Shown: positions 35,689-44,782 of the stretch, piece after piece
Numbering within the stretch: position 1 is the first letter of the stretch
How the letters are laid out: every line of letters begins with the position of its first letter
NCBI GenBank assembly: GCA_947629445.1
Contig: CANRDU010000006.1
Span: 1-62,657 of the forward strand
Length of the DNA: 62,657 bases
Source: an uncultured Bacilli bacterium
GTDB taxonomy: Bacteria > Bacillota_I > Bacilli_A > RF39 > UBA660
Reading direction: 5' to 3'
Program-made: the position numbers and the translations under genes
Notes under the pieces: generated by a model
What the model was told of the DNA's origin: nothing
Seen by the model: the letters and a program-made list of their open reading frames with translations, nothing else
The model's database searches: none

Positions 35689-36540
35689 ATGCTTATTGAA
35701 CCAATTATAGGCTTAAAAATAGGAGGTAACGTTGTACCAGAAACGGAATTTGCGAAGCATTCTATTTTTTCGACTAGAAAAATGTTAACGGACTATTTTA
35801 TGAATTATGGCTATCAATTTTTCGGGTTTTATGAAGAAAATTCTTCTTATGTGATAGTAAAAAATAATAATCGTGAATTAGAAGTGATGTTAGGAACACC
35901 AAGCATTTATCGCGTTATTGATTATCATACTGGTAATGTCATTATCGGGAATCTAGATCCTGTCAGTGCTTATGAAAGAAAATTTTCTAGTGATTTAAAA
36001 AATGTTCTTAGTCTACTTACTCATAGAGTAGAAAATTCTAAAGAACGTCAACAATTAATTGATAATGCAACAGATCAAGTTTTAGTGGAAGCAGATGAGA
36101 TTTATTTTGTATCGTACGATAAAGCTATTTATAAAATAGCTGGTTTAGAATTTGTTTATGAATTAATGACGAAAGATCGCTATCCATTACTCAATAGAGA
36201 TAGCGTTATATATATCGGAAGAGATACTGAGAACTTTGTCGATATGCGTTATTCCATTTACCGACATTTTCAACGATTAACGAGACGATATCCAGTAGAT
36301 ACCGTAGATCTTTATATGCTAATGGAAAGATTTCCTTTTGGAAAGCAAGTAGACAATCTTTTTCAATTAATAGATTGGCCACTCAAACATGGAATATCGG
36401 TCCAATCATCTCAAAAAAGTCAAATTCGTTGGTATGATTCCTTAGCAGAAAGAAATCAAATTTTAGAGCAAATCAATGGGGAAATTATCAAAGTGTTAGA
36501 TTCTCCAAAAGTTGCTCAGAAAAAAATTGACTTATCTTAA
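35689..36540 (+). CDS. Soluble protein of unknown function
   Basis: A 283-residue protein I do not recognise. No signal peptide or membrane helix. It mixes strands and helices; recognisable local patterns are PIIGLKIGGNVVPETEFAKH at the start, YHTGNVIIGNLDPVSAYE and LMERFPFGKQVDNLFQLIDW near the end. The start is set by the promoter and the AAGGGGG ribosome site; earlier in-frame codons overlap the promoter. It lies between a permease and hisS and has no obvious link to either. Confidence 0.65.
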   Translation: MLIEPIIGLKIGGNVVPETEFAKHSIFSTRKMLTDYFMNYGYQFFGFYEENSSYVIVKNNNRELEVMLGTPSIYRVIDYHTGNVIIGNLDPVSAYERKFSSDLKNVLSLLTHRVENSKERQQLIDNATDQVLVEADEIYFVSYDKAIYKIAGLEFVYELMTKDRYPLLNRDSVIYIGRDTENFVDMRYSIYRHFQRLTRRYPVDTVDLYMLMERFPFGKQVDNLFQLIDWPLKHGISVQSSQKSQIRWYDSLAERNQILEQINGEIIKVLDSPKVAQKKIDLS

Positions 36541-36576
36541 AAAAATTTATATACTTAGTATACGCGAGGTGCTTAT

Positions 36577-36663
36577 ATGGAACCATTGAAAGAATGGAAA
36601 AAACAGTTTCATAAGGTATTTTTTCGACATTTTAGCTCTTTAACTAAAAAAGAAAATAGATAG
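36577..36663 (+). CDS. Possible 28-residue small protein
   Basis: An ATG at 36577 with a GAGGTG ribosome site 5 nt upstream opens a 28-codon frame ending in TAG, 15 bp before hisS. The product is basic and aromatic-rich (MEPLKEWKKQFHKVFFRHFS, then a Lys/Asn tail) and could form one amphipathic helix. It might be a small protein or a leader peptide coupled to hisS. No homologue is known to me; the ribosome site is the main support. Confidence 0.4.
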   Translation: MEPLKEWKKQFHKVFFRHFSSLTKKENR

Positions 36664-36678
36664 AAAAGAGGAGAAAAA

Positions 36679-37995
36679 ATGTCAAAAATAGTTGAACCAA
36701 GAACCTTACCAGGTTTTATGGAATTGTTACCACAAGATCAAATTTTATTTAATGAGATGGTAGATACCATCCGTAGTGTTTATGAGGAGTATGGTTTTTT
36801 ACCACTAGATACTCCAACAATTGAACTATCGGAAGTATTACTTGCCAAAGCAGGAGGAGAAACCGAAAAACAGATCTATCGCTTTATGAAGGGAGATAAC
36901 GATTTGTCTTTGCGTTTCGATCTAACAGTTCCCCTTGCTCGTTATGTAGCGGGACATTATAATGATTTAGTATTCCCGTTTAAAAGATATCAGATTAGTA
37001 AAGTATTTCGTGGCGAACGCCCTCAAAAGGGTAGATTTAGAGAATTTTATCAATGTGATATTGATGTCATTGGCCTAAATGAACTAGATTTAATTTACGA
37101 TGCGGAAATTCCATCGGTTATTTATCACGTTTTTCAAAACCTAAAATTAGGAAAATTTACTATTCGCATCAATAATCGTAAAGTTTTAAATGGATTTTTT
37201 GATAGTTTACAACTTTTGGATCAAGCAACCGATATTTTACGAGTAATTGATAAAATAGAAAAAGTAGGGGAAGAAGAAACCCGAAAAGAATTGCAAGATA
37301 TGGATATTCAAGAAAAGGATATAGATGCTATTTTTAAATTCCTAAATATCGAAGGAACAAATGAAGAAAAAATTACGGCTTTAAAGAACTTAAGTATTCA
37401 AAATGAGATGTTTCAAACTGGTGTAGAAGAATTAGAGACAGTCTTTAAAGGTTTAAGGGATTTAGCCGTTCCAGAAGAATATGTTCGTCTTGATTTAACA
37501 ATCGCAAGAGGATTAGATTATTATACTGGTACTGTATTTGAAACCGTGTTAGATGATTATCCACGACTTGGAAGTATCTGTTCTGGTGGTAGATATGATA
37601 ACTTAGCTAGTTATTACACAGAAGAGAAATTACCAGGCGTTGGTATTTCTATCGGTCTTACTAGATTATTCTCACAATTGAAGGAAGCCGAGATTATTGC
37701 TTCTTCTAAAAAGACTATCAGTGATATTCTAATTGTGCCAATGGATAAAGAAAATAGTGCTTACACGTTAGAAGTAGCCACTTACTTTAGAAGTAATGGT
37801 ATGAAGACAGATGTCTACTATCAAGAAAAGGGAATGAAACAAAAAATGAAATATGCTGATAGATTAGGAATTCCTTATGTAGTCGTAATTGGAGCAGATG
37901 AAGTAGCATCCAATCGAGTTACTCTTAAAGATATGCAAACAGGAAGTCAAGAATTACTTACGAAAGAAGAAGTATTAGAGAGGTTGACAAAGTAA
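36679..37995 (+). CDS. hisS: Histidyl-tRNA synthetase
   Basis: A 438-residue class II synthetase that charges tRNA-His. Motif 2 is in FRGERPQKGRFREFYQCDID; the histidine-specific motifs are LTIARGLDYYTGTVFE and SICSGGRYDNL; motif 3 is LPGVGISIGLTRLF. A C-terminal anticodon-binding domain (about 340-438; ILIVPMDKEN) closes the protein. No T-box is seen ahead of hisS in the 138-bp gap. Its final codons contain the -35 box of the aspS promoter. The relA-dtd-hisS-aspS order is the Bacillus one. Confidence 0.96.
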   Translation: MSKIVEPRTLPGFMELLPQDQILFNEMVDTIRSVYEEYGFLPLDTPTIELSEVLLAKAGGETEKQIYRFMKGDNDLSLRFDLTVPLARYVAGHYNDLVFPFKRYQISKVFRGERPQKGRFREFYQCDIDVIGLNELDLIYDAEIPSVIYHVFQNLKLGKFTIRINNRKVLNGFFDSLQLLDQATDILRVIDKIEKVGEEETRKELQDMDIQEKDIDAIFKFLNIEGTNEEKITALKNLSIQNEMFQTGVEELETVFKGLRDLAVPEEYVRLDLTIARGLDYYTGTVFETVLDDYPRLGSICSGGRYDNLASYYTEEKLPGVGISIGLTRLFSQLKEAEIIASSKKTISDILIVPMDKENSAYTLEVATYFRSNGMKTDVYYQEKGMKQKMKYADRLGIPYVVVIGADEVASNRVTLKDMQTGSQELLTKEEVLERLTK

Positions 37996-38012
37996 TCTTT
38001 TCGGATTATAAT
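37984..38012 (+). promoter_or_regulatory. Promoter of the aspS T-box transcript
   Basis: Consensus TTGACA (37984-37989), a 17-nt spacer and consensus TATAAT (38007-38012). The -35 box lies inside the last codons of hisS. Transcription should start near 38019. Confidence 0.85.
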
Positions 38013-38018
38013 GACTGT

Positions 38019-38211
38019 ATTATTTGTTTGGAAGAGTATATTTTTATCTTTTTTATAGAGATCTGATGGTTGGTGAAAATCAGAAAAAAGAAAAATAGAA
38101 GACACCAAACGCTAAATAAACGTATTTCTGCGTTAAAGAATAAAGTGCATAGAATTCTATGAAGTAGGGTGGTACCGCGAGTTTTCGTCCCTATTTTAAT
38201 AGAATTTTTTT
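38019..38211 (+). ncRNA. T-box riboswitch controlling aspS (tRNA-Asp sensor)
   Basis: The conserved T-box AGGGTGGTACCGCG is at 38166-38179. Stem I features are an AGAGTA internal loop region (about 38033-38038) and a GGTTGGTG terminal region (about 38068-38075). The likely specifier is GAC (38101-38103, in GAAGACACC), the aspartate codon, matching the downstream gene. Uncharged tRNA-Asp would pair here and in the T-box bulge and stabilise an antiterminator. The competing terminator pairs 38153-38160 with 38199-38206 and 38165-38169 with 38189-38193 and ends in a T run. Confidence 0.92.
38151..38211 (+). terminator. Regulated terminator of the aspS T-box
   Basis: AATTCTAT (38153-38160) pairs with ATAGAATT (38199-38206) and TAGGG with CCCTA inside it, followed by T residues. 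The inner arm overlaps the T-box sequence, so terminator and antiterminator exclude each other. Confidence 0.8.
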
Positions 38212-38226
38212 GTTAGGAGGAAGAAA

Positions 38227-39969
38227 ATGAAAACAATACAAAATACGACTTTATCTAAAAAAGATGTAGGAAAAGAAGTACATCTTTATGGTTGGGTAGC
38301 CAAAAGAAGAAATTTAGGAGGATTACTATTCATTGATTTACGGGATAGAAGTGGTATTATTCAATTAGTAATTCGCCCAGAAGATGATTGTTATGAAGTA
38401 GCGGAAACCCTTCGTAATGAATACGTTATTTCTGTAAAAGGAACGATTTCTTTAAGAGAGAATCCTAATGAGAAATTACCAACAGGGGAAATTGAAGTGA
38501 ACGTATCAGAGATAGAACTTTTAAATACTTCTCTAGAACTTCCTTTTGAGATTAGTGAAGACACTACGGCATTAGAAGATACCAGATTAAAATATCGTTA
38601 TTTAGACTTGCGTCGTCAACGTTTACACGATATTTTAACTCTTCGTCACCATGTAACAATGGCGGTTCGTAATTTCTTAGACAAAGAGGGATTCTTAGAA
38701 ATAGAAACTCCTATTCTCTGTAAATCTACTCCAGAAGGAGCACGTGATTACCTAGTTCCATCTCGTGTAAATGATGGTAAATTTTATGCTCTACCACAAT
38801 CTCCTCAAATATTTAAGCAACTATTGATGGTCGGAGGAATGGAAAAATATTTTCAAATTGCCAAATGTTTTCGTGATGAAGATTTAAGAGCGGATAGACA
38901 GCCAGAATTTACGCAAATTGACTTAGAGATGAGTTTTGTGGAAGAAGAAGACGTCATGGATGTAGGAGAAAGACTGATTGCTTCTTTATTTAAAGAAATC
39001 AAAGGAATTGATATTTCTTTACCACTTCGTAGAATGAAATATGATGAAGCCATGGATAAGTATGGTTCTGATAAGCCAGATTTACGATTCGGCATGGAAA
39101 TTGAAGATATTACTAGTATTTTTGATGATACGGAAATTTCTTTTCTAAAATCTACCATTGAAGAAAATGGAGTTATTAATGCCATTGTCGCAAAAGGAGT
39201 TTCCACTAAGTATTCTAGAAAAGAGATAGATAAGTTAACAGAGTATGTGAAAACTTACCGTGCTTCTGGATTAGTTACTCTTAAAATAGAAGACGAATGG
39301 AGTGGCAGCATTGCGAAACTACTTAGTGAAAAAGAAAAAGAGTCTTTAAAAGAGACTTTGCACTTGGAAAATAACGATATGGTTTTTATTATTTCTGGTA
39401 AAAGAGAAATCGTAAAAGTTAGTTTGGGTGCACTTCGGTTAAAATTAGGAAAAGATTTAGATTTGATTGATCCAAAACGTTATGAATTGCTTTGGGTAGT
39501 CGATTTTCCTTCTTTTGAATATAGTGAAGAGGAAGGAAGATATATGGCGTGTCATCATCCTTTTACAGCACCTAAGGATTCCGATATTGAAAAACTATTA
39601 ACGGATAAAGCACATTGTTACTCTAAAGCCTATGATATTGTCATTAATGGTTATGAAGCAGGGGGAGGATCTATTCGTATTCATAATCAACAAGTTCAGG
39701 CTACTATGTTTGAGGCTTTAGGACTTAGTGAGGAAGAAATTAAAGAAAAATTTGGCTTCTTTGTCGATGCTTTGAAGTATGGAACGCCACCACATGGGGG
39801 AATGGCTTTTGGATTAGATAGATTGATTATGCTTCTTGCTGGTACAGAAAACATTAGGGATGTTATTGCCTTCCCAAAGACAGCCAGTGCATCATGTCTC
39901 ATGAGTGAAGCACCAAATATTGTTTCCGAAAGACAACTAGAGGAACTACATATTTCTTTAAGAAAGTAG
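38227..39969 (+). CDS. aspS: Aspartyl-tRNA synthetase
   Basis: A 580-residue bacterial-type class IIb synthetase. It has the OB-fold anticodon-binding domain (about 1-110; VHLYGWVAKRRNLGGLLFID), the motif 2 region FQIAKCFRDEDLRADRQPEF, a GAD insertion domain (about 280-400) and motif 3 GMAFGLDRLIMLLAG. No separate gatCAB genes are in this window, so whether it also charges tRNA-Asn cannot be decided. Expression is governed by the T-box upstream. A strong AGGAGG ribosome site precedes the ATG. Confidence 0.96.
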   Translation: MKTIQNTTLSKKDVGKEVHLYGWVAKRRNLGGLLFIDLRDRSGIIQLVIRPEDDCYEVAETLRNEYVISVKGTISLRENPNEKLPTGEIEVNVSEIELLNTSLELPFEISEDTTALEDTRLKYRYLDLRRQRLHDILTLRHHVTMAVRNFLDKEGFLEIETPILCKSTPEGARDYLVPSRVNDGKFYALPQSPQIFKQLLMVGGMEKYFQIAKCFRDEDLRADRQPEFTQIDLEMSFVEEEDVMDVGERLIASLFKEIKGIDISLPLRRMKYDEAMDKYGSDKPDLRFGMEIEDITSIFDDTEISFLKSTIEENGVINAIVAKGVSTKYSRKEIDKLTEYVKTYRASGLVTLKIEDEWSGSIAKLLSEKEKESLKETLHLENNDMVFIISGKREIVKVSLGALRLKLGKDLDLIDPKRYELLWVVDFPSFEYSEEEGRYMACHHPFTAPKDSDIEKLLTDKAHCYSKAYDIVINGYEAGGGSIRIHNQQVQATMFEALGLSEEEIKEKFGFFVDALKYGTPPHGGMAFGLDRLIMLLAGTENIRDVIAFPKTASASCLMSEAPNIVSERQLEELHISLRK

Positions 39970-40012
39970 AAAACCAAAAGTACTGATAAAAAAATCAGTA
40001 CTTTTTATTTCT
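39970..40012 (+). terminator. Terminator after aspS
   Basis: AAAAGTACTGAT pairs with ATCAGTACTTTT across an A-rich loop, followed by T residues. A strong 12-bp stem. Confidence 0.85.
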
Positions 40013-40080
40013 TGTTGTTGAATTCAATATCGATTTATGATAAACTAATATTAGTGTAAAAGAATAGGAAGGAAGATTGT

Positions 40081-42402
40081 ATGTTTGAAAAATTCAAGGT
40101 ATTCTTTACTTATATTCAACAAAATACATTCTTTACTTGTATTATTGTAGCAGCCTTTTTATTGACGATGCTCTTTTCCTTCGCCATGATTTTTCATAAA
40201 ATTAAGGTAAAGGCTTGGAAAGGGCTTATTCCTATCTATAATATCATGGTTCTTTTAGAAGTCCTTGATATTCCCGTATGGATGGTATTACTATTATTTA
40301 TCCCGTTTGTAAATGGGATAGGTATTCCTTTTATGCTTATTATTATGGGATGGAAATTGGGAAAATATTGCCATAAAAATGTGATTATGCGATTAGGATT
40401 AATCCTTTTAGCTCCTTTATTTTATCCATTATTGGCAGCTAGTTATATTGACTTAGATGGTAATGCTCCAATAGAAATTGTGGAACTTCCAAAAGATTTC
40501 TCTTTAGATGAAGTAGAAGTTGCTAATATTAACGTCAGTCCTGCGATAACGTTGACAGAGGAAACGATTGCTCAGTTAGCGCCACCTTTACAAACTCGTG
40601 TGATTAACGTCCCGAAAAAGGAAAAAGTTGAATATGGAAACCCGAATAGTAAAAAGGTTAATCCAACGGCTGATGATTTAACATTTGATTACACATCTTT
40701 GTATGGGGAAGAACCAAAAAAAGTTAAGCAAGAAGAAACGATGACTCAAGAAGAAGTTCCTGTTACTTTGGAAGAAGAAAAAGTAGAAGAGACTCCAGTC
40801 GTGGAAGAAACAGTACCAGAACCAGTAATAGAGCAAGAGGAAGAAGATGTTCCTTTTGTTCCAGTTGTTCATGATGTTGCTTTAGAAGAAGCTAATCCTG
40901 TGGAGACAATGGGTGCAATTCCTATTAATAAAAGAGATGAAAACAATCGAAAAAAGAAAAAGAAAAAACAGGAAGAAAAGGTAGAAGAGACTTCTACTCT
41001 CACCGAAGAAACGAATGTATTAAGTGATACTACTTCACCAGATTCTATTTCAGAATCTTCAGAAAATATGTTATCTATAAATGAAATCCCATCTACTATT
41101 CAAGCACCAATTGTAGATCAACTAAAAGAAGAACTAGAAAAAGAAAATATGGAAATGGAAAATACTTCCGCAGAACCACCAGTAGAAGAAACTCAGACTC
41201 CTTCAGAGGTAGAGTTACCACAAGAAGAGCCGGTTAAAGAAGAAGTAGTGGAAAGTACTCCAGCAGAACCACCAGTAGAAGAAACTCAGACTCCTTCAGA
41301 GGTAGAGTTACCACAAGAAGAACCAGTTAAAGAAGAAGTGGTGGAAAGTACTCCAGCAGAACCACCAGTAGAAGAAACTCAAATTCCTTCGGAGGTAGAG
41401 TTACCACAAGAAGAACCAGTTAAAGAAGAAGTAGTGGAAAGTACCCCAGTAGAACCACCAGTAGAAGAAACTCCAATTTCTCCAGTCGTGTTAGAAGAAG
41501 TTACAGAGGTTACAAGCGAACCAGAAAAAAATACAGAAGAAGTAATTCCAACATCAGTAGGACCAGTTTCTGATTCAAATTTGGAAACTGAAAATACAGC
41601 AATGCCTAATTTAGCCCCATCTCCATTTGATGATACACTTCCTACGTTGGCTCCTCCACCAGAATTTCATGAAGAAGAAGTTGTACCAGAAGAGACAAAG
41701 GTAGAAGTAGCTCCAGCACAAAATATTTTAGAGATGGATGACGATGCTTTAGTGGAAGTCGACGTTCCAGAAGTTCAAGAAATCGTTAGTATGAGTATTG
41801 CAGAACCAGAAAGTTTGCCGGTAGGAATTCTTCAAATTAAAAAGCCAGAGGTAGAAGAAACTAAAGTTACAGAGCCATCTTTATCTCCAAATGAGATTCA
41901 GCCTTCTATCGTAGCAGATGAATCAGAACCAACTATTGGTATTGATAGTATTGAAAATGAAACGGTAACGATGAGTAGGGAAGAAGCTATGTTTGGAAAA
42001 AGAAAGTTCTTCTTGGATTCTAATCCAACATTTATACCGCCTCAACCACAACAACCAATGATGCAACAGCCAATGCCAAATATGGGTATGAATATGATGA
42101 CAAATGGACAGCCAATGAATTCCATGCCAAACGGAATGATGTATCCAACAAACAATATGCCGAATATGGGCATGAATATGAATTATCAGCCCACTATGAT
42201 GCAACTGGGAATGCCACAACCAGGATATGGAATGCAGCCAGATTATACCTCTATTTTTCAGGCAAATCCGCAAAATGGAGGACCACTATTAAGACCTGTT
42301 GATAATGGGACAGGCCCTTCTGATATGAAAGTATGCCCAATGTGCAGAACACAGTTGAAAGCAGATTGTCCTACTTGTGTCATTTGTGGCTATAGATTTT
42401 AG
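40081..42402 (+). CDS. DUF5684-like membrane protein with long Glu/Pro repeat region and C-terminal zinc ribbon
   Basis: A 773-residue protein in four parts. Residues about 15-140 hold three or four membrane helices in a DUF5684-like arrangement (KAWKGLIPIYNIMVLLEVL, then IMGWKLGKYC). A cytoplasmic acidic part rich in Glu, Pro, Val and Thr follows; it contains a 31-residue repeat (AEPPVEETQTPSEVELPQEE plus 11 residues) present about 3.4 times at 41170-41485. A Met/Pro/Gln/Asn-rich segment (about 650-740) comes next, and the end is a zinc ribbon (CPMCRTQLKADCPTCVICGY). The function is unknown. It starts a run of zinc-ribbon proteins and could be a scaffold. Composition of the repeat part is unlike its neighbours. 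Confidence 0.75.
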   Translation: MFEKFKVFFTYIQQNTFFTCIIVAAFLLTMLFSFAMIFHKIKVKAWKGLIPIYNIMVLLEVLDIPVWMVLLLFIPFVNGIGIPFMLIIMGWKLGKYCHKNVIMRLGLILLAPLFYPLLAASYIDLDGNAPIEIVELPKDFSLDEVEVANINVSPAITLTEETIAQLAPPLQTRVINVPKKEKVEYGNPNSKKVNPTADDLTFDYTSLYGEEPKKVKQEETMTQEEVPVTLEEEKVEETPVVEETVPEPVIEQEEEDVPFVPVVHDVALEEANPVETMGAIPINKRDENNRKKKKKKQEEKVEETSTLTEETNVLSDTTSPDSISESSENMLSINEIPSTIQAPIVDQLKEELEKENMEMENTSAEPPVEETQTPSEVELPQEEPVKEEVVESTPAEPPVEETQTPSEVELPQEEPVKEEVVESTPAEPPVEETQIPSEVELPQEEPVKEEVVESTPVEPPVEETPISPVVLEEVTEVTSEPEKNTEEVIPTSVGPVSDSNLETENTAMPNLAPSPFDDTLPTLAPPPEFHEEEVVPEETKVEVAPAQNILEMDDDALVEVDVPEVQEIVSMSIAEPESLPVGILQIKKPEVEETKVTEPSLSPNEIQPSIVADESEPTIGIDSIENETVTMSREEAMFGKRKFFLDSNPTFIPPQPQQPMMQQPMPNMGMNMMTNGQPMNSMPNGMMYPTNNMPNMGMNMNYQPTMMQLGMPQPGYGMQPDYTSIFQANPQNGGPLLRPVDNGTGPSDMKVCPMCRTQLKADCPTCVICGYRF
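41170..41485 (+). repeat. 93-bp in-frame tandem repeat, about 3.4 copies
   Basis: Copies begin at 41170, 41263, 41356 and 41449 (the last partial). They are nearly identical in DNA, with only a few third-base and single-residue changes, so the repeat is recent and its copy number may vary between strains. Confidence 0.9.
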
Positions 42403-42410
42403 GGGGATTT

Positions 42411-43163
42411 ATGCATTTTTTGGCTATATTTTTAGGGGTTCTCTTTGGAATATGTTTGTTCTTAGGTATTATTTTTCTCATATTCTATCAAAAATTTTTA
42501 TCTCTATTTCGAAAATTAGGATTCAAGGTGAATTCTATTGGAGATGTAGCAGAAGAAATGGAGAGAATACGACAGGAGGATAGTACTAAAATTAAAAGTA
42601 TTTCTGGAATGACTGCTCTTTTATTACCTAATATTAGGGCAGATTTTCCAGAATTTAATGAAGAAGAGTTGTATTCTAAGGCAGAGTCTTCTTTAAGACA
42701 AATATTTAATGCAATTGAGAACAAAGATATTAAGATGGTAGAGAAACTACCATTAATGCGAGATTCTATTTCTCAGAAAATTCATGATTATGAATCTAAT
42801 AATATTACAGAACGCTTTGACGATATTGTGTTTCATAAGTTTTCTCTTTTCCAATACGAAAAGAAAGATGGTGTTGCGACCATTACAGTTTCTATAGCGT
42901 TAGAATATTATTATCAAAAAAAGCAAAATGATAAAGTCTTAGAAGATTTTACCAAATATAAAAGGCAGACACGCTATCAATGTAAGTTCATATACATATA
43001 TGATGAAACAAAGGTAGGGGATGCCAAAGTTTTAGCAATTAATTGTCCAAACTGCGGAGCGGCCATAAAAGTATTAGGCCACAAATACTGTGATTATTGC
43101 GGCTCGGCAGTACAGGAAGTTAATTTAAAGTCGTGGGAATTTAGTTCCTACAAAGAATTTTAA
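42411..43163 (+). CDS. TIM44-like domain protein with C-terminal zinc ribbon
   Basis: A 250-residue protein with one N-terminal membrane helix (about 3-28), a soluble domain of about 160 residues resembling the bacterial Tim44-like fold (EEELYSKAESSLRQIFNAIE, then FHKFSLFQYEKKDGVATITV), and a CPNCGAAIKVLGHKYCDYCG zinc ribbon. It lies 9 bp after the DUF5684-like gene and 16 bp before the SPFH gene. A zinc-ribbon protein beside an SPFH zinc-ribbon protein recalls the Bacillus ydjG-ydjI pair linked to membrane stress; that comparison is inference. Confidence 0.72.
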   Translation: MHFLAIFLGVLFGICLFLGIIFLIFYQKFLSLFRKLGFKVNSIGDVAEEMERIRQEDSTKIKSISGMTALLLPNIRADFPEFNEEELYSKAESSLRQIFNAIENKDIKMVEKLPLMRDSISQKIHDYESNNITERFDDIVFHKFSLFQYEKKDGVATITVSIALEYYYQKKQNDKVLEDFTKYKRQTRYQCKFIYIYDETKVGDAKVLAINCPNCGAAIKVLGHKYCDYCGSAVQEVNLKSWEFSSYKEF

Positions 43164-43178
43164 GAAAGAAGGTTTTTT

Positions 43179-44414
43179 ATGGGTTTAATTAAAGCAGCAG
43201 CCGAAGCAATCGGCAGTACATTGAGCGATCAATGGGAAGATTATATCAACTGTGATAGTCTAGATGATAATACATTAGTTATTAAAAAGACAACAAAATC
43301 AGGAATTATTTCTGCAAAAAGTAGAATTCAAGTTAACCCTGGACAAGTGGCAATTATTTTTGATTCAGGAAAAATTTTGGATGCAACGGCAGAACCAGGT
43401 ATTTACACATTTGATGCCTCTACTTCACCATCTTTATTTGCTGGACAGTTTGTCGATACATTTAAAGAAGCATGGCAAAGATTTACTTACAACGGAACAC
43501 CAGCTAAGGAGCAAGCTATCTATTATGTAAATGCGAAAAATGAAATTTTAGGAAACAAGTTTGGTTCTCAAACACCAGTTCCTTACGATGATCCTGTATA
43601 TAGAGGAATTTATATTCGTTACTATGGATCTTATACTTTTAAGATTTCAAATCCACTAGTATTTTTCCAAAACATTGTTGGTAATATAGCAGATGTTTAT
43701 ACGAAAGAATCTTTAATGGAACAAGCTGATGGAGAATTTGTTACCGCTTTAAATAGTGCTCTTGGTAAGTGTGCTTCTGACGGTATTAAATATAATCGTT
43801 TAAATGTAGAGCAAGTAAAACTTGCTGAGTTCATGAATGAAGCATTAGATAATGATTGGAAACAATTAAGAGGAATTGAAGTTGTTAAAGTAGCTTTAGA
43901 TAGTGTTACACCAGACGATGAATCTAGAGATAGAATTCAAAAATTTGATAATGCTGCTATGTACAGTCAACAAGAATTTGCTGCTGGACGTATGGTAGAA
44001 GCTACTGCCAACGCTATGGAAGGTGCAGCTAATAATGCTAATGGTGCAGCTACTGGATTCATGGGATTAGGTATGATGCAAATGGGCGCTAATTCTGTAT
44101 TAGGTGGTCAATCTCCAATGGCTTATGTTACACCATCTCAGCCAGCCCAACCAGCAACTCCTGCTGCTGAAGCAGCTCCAACTAGTGCACCAGTTCCAGA
44201 AGCAACTCCTGCTGCTGTTGTTGCCGCTCCAGCTCAAGAAGGAAAAGCATGTCCAAAATGTGGAACTATTACAACTGGTAAATTCTGTCATAATTGTGGA
44301 ACTAATATGGAGGAAGCAGAGGCAGCTCCAGCTACTAAAAAATGTGCTAACTGTGGTGCTGAACTTCTAGATGGAGCTAAGTTCTGTGTAGAGTGCGGAA
44401 CAGCTGCAGAATAA
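43179..44414 (+). CDS. SPFH-domain protein with two zinc ribbons (YdjI-like)
   Basis: A 411-residue protein of the SPFH family in the group sometimes called virion core protein-like (YdjI of Bacillus). Residues about 30-280 carry the SPFH-like domain (SRIQVNPGQVAIIFDSGKIL near the start, FKISNPLVFFQNIVGNIADV in the middle). An Ala/Pro-rich linker (about 300-355) leads to two zinc ribbons: CPKCGTITTGKFCHNCG and CANCGAELLDGAKFCVECG. In Bacillus YdjI recruits PspA to stressed membrane. No pspA is visible in this window. Likely co-transcribed with the TIM44-like gene. Confidence 0.83.
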   Translation: MGLIKAAAEAIGSTLSDQWEDYINCDSLDDNTLVIKKTTKSGIISAKSRIQVNPGQVAIIFDSGKILDATAEPGIYTFDASTSPSLFAGQFVDTFKEAWQRFTYNGTPAKEQAIYYVNAKNEILGNKFGSQTPVPYDDPVYRGIYIRYYGSYTFKISNPLVFFQNIVGNIADVYTKESLMEQADGEFVTALNSALGKCASDGIKYNRLNVEQVKLAEFMNEALDNDWKQLRGIEVVKVALDSVTPDDESRDRIQKFDNAAMYSQQEFAAGRMVEATANAMEGAANNANGAATGFMGLGMMQMGANSVLGGQSPMAYVTPSQPAQPATPAAEAAPTSAPVPEATPAAVVAAPAQEGKACPKCGTITTGKFCHNCGTNMEEAEAAPATKKCANCGAELLDGAKFCVECGTAAE

Positions 44415-44429
44415 TATAGTTTGTAGTCT

Positions 44430-44457
44430 TAAAGGATGATGAAAATCATCCTTTTTC
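44430..44457 (+). terminator. Terminator after the SPFH gene
   Basis: AAAGGATGAT pairs with ATCATCCTTT across GAAA, followed by T residues. Confidence 0.85.
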
Positions 44458-44568
44458 TGTTTAAAATGAAAAAAATTTTTCAGATCCATTTACAATGTAT
44501 TAGTCTTATTTTATATCTTCCTTGTTTCAGTGATAGTGTACATAAAAGGAAGCAAACTAGAATTCTAG

Positions 44569-44598
44569 TTGACAAGAAGGGGGGAAAAATGATATATT
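44569..44598 (+). promoter_or_regulatory. Promoter of the 6S-like RNA
   Basis: TTGACA (44569-44574), an 18-nt spacer and TATATT (44593-44598). It lies in a 383-bp gap without protein genes. Confidence 0.75.
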
Positions 44599-44604
44599 TA
44601 AATT

Positions 44605-44782
44605 GCTAGAAGGTACGGTTTGTCTTTATTGAAAAACCTACTAATTAACGTATTGGGAGTCAGCGTATTCAAGCGGTGTTGAAGACCTCGACTTTGTTGA
44701 GGGATCCTAAAGTTTGAAACAAGACACCCACCTGGTAGAACAGGTTTAATCGTTAACTGACACCTACCTTTTGGCTTTTTTT
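44605..44782 (+). ncRNA. ssrS: 6S RNA-like regulatory RNA
   Basis: An RNA of about 175 nt with its own promoter. The two ends can pair: AAGGTA-C-GG and TTTGTC (44610-44624) with GACACCTACCTT (44759-44770). A second helix pairs TTAACG near 44645 with CGTTAA (44751-44756). Hairpins in the interior include CTCGACTTTGTTGAG and ACCTGGTAGAACAGGT. A long rod closed by its termini with an open middle is the design of 6S RNA, which holds sigma-A RNA polymerase. In Bacillus a 6S gene lies near aspS and rarA; here aspS is about 5 kb upstream. Family assignment is by layout, not by alignment. T residues at 44776-44782 probably mark the 3' end. Confidence 0.65.

Noticed and set aside
41170..41485. CRISPR array
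   Set aside because: The repeat is head-to-tail and in frame inside a coding gene, with no unique spacers.
40678..42273. Minus-strand frames opposite the Glu/Pro and Met/Pro-rich gene
   Set aside because: Low-complexity antisense shadows rich in Phe, Trp or His, without ribosome sites.
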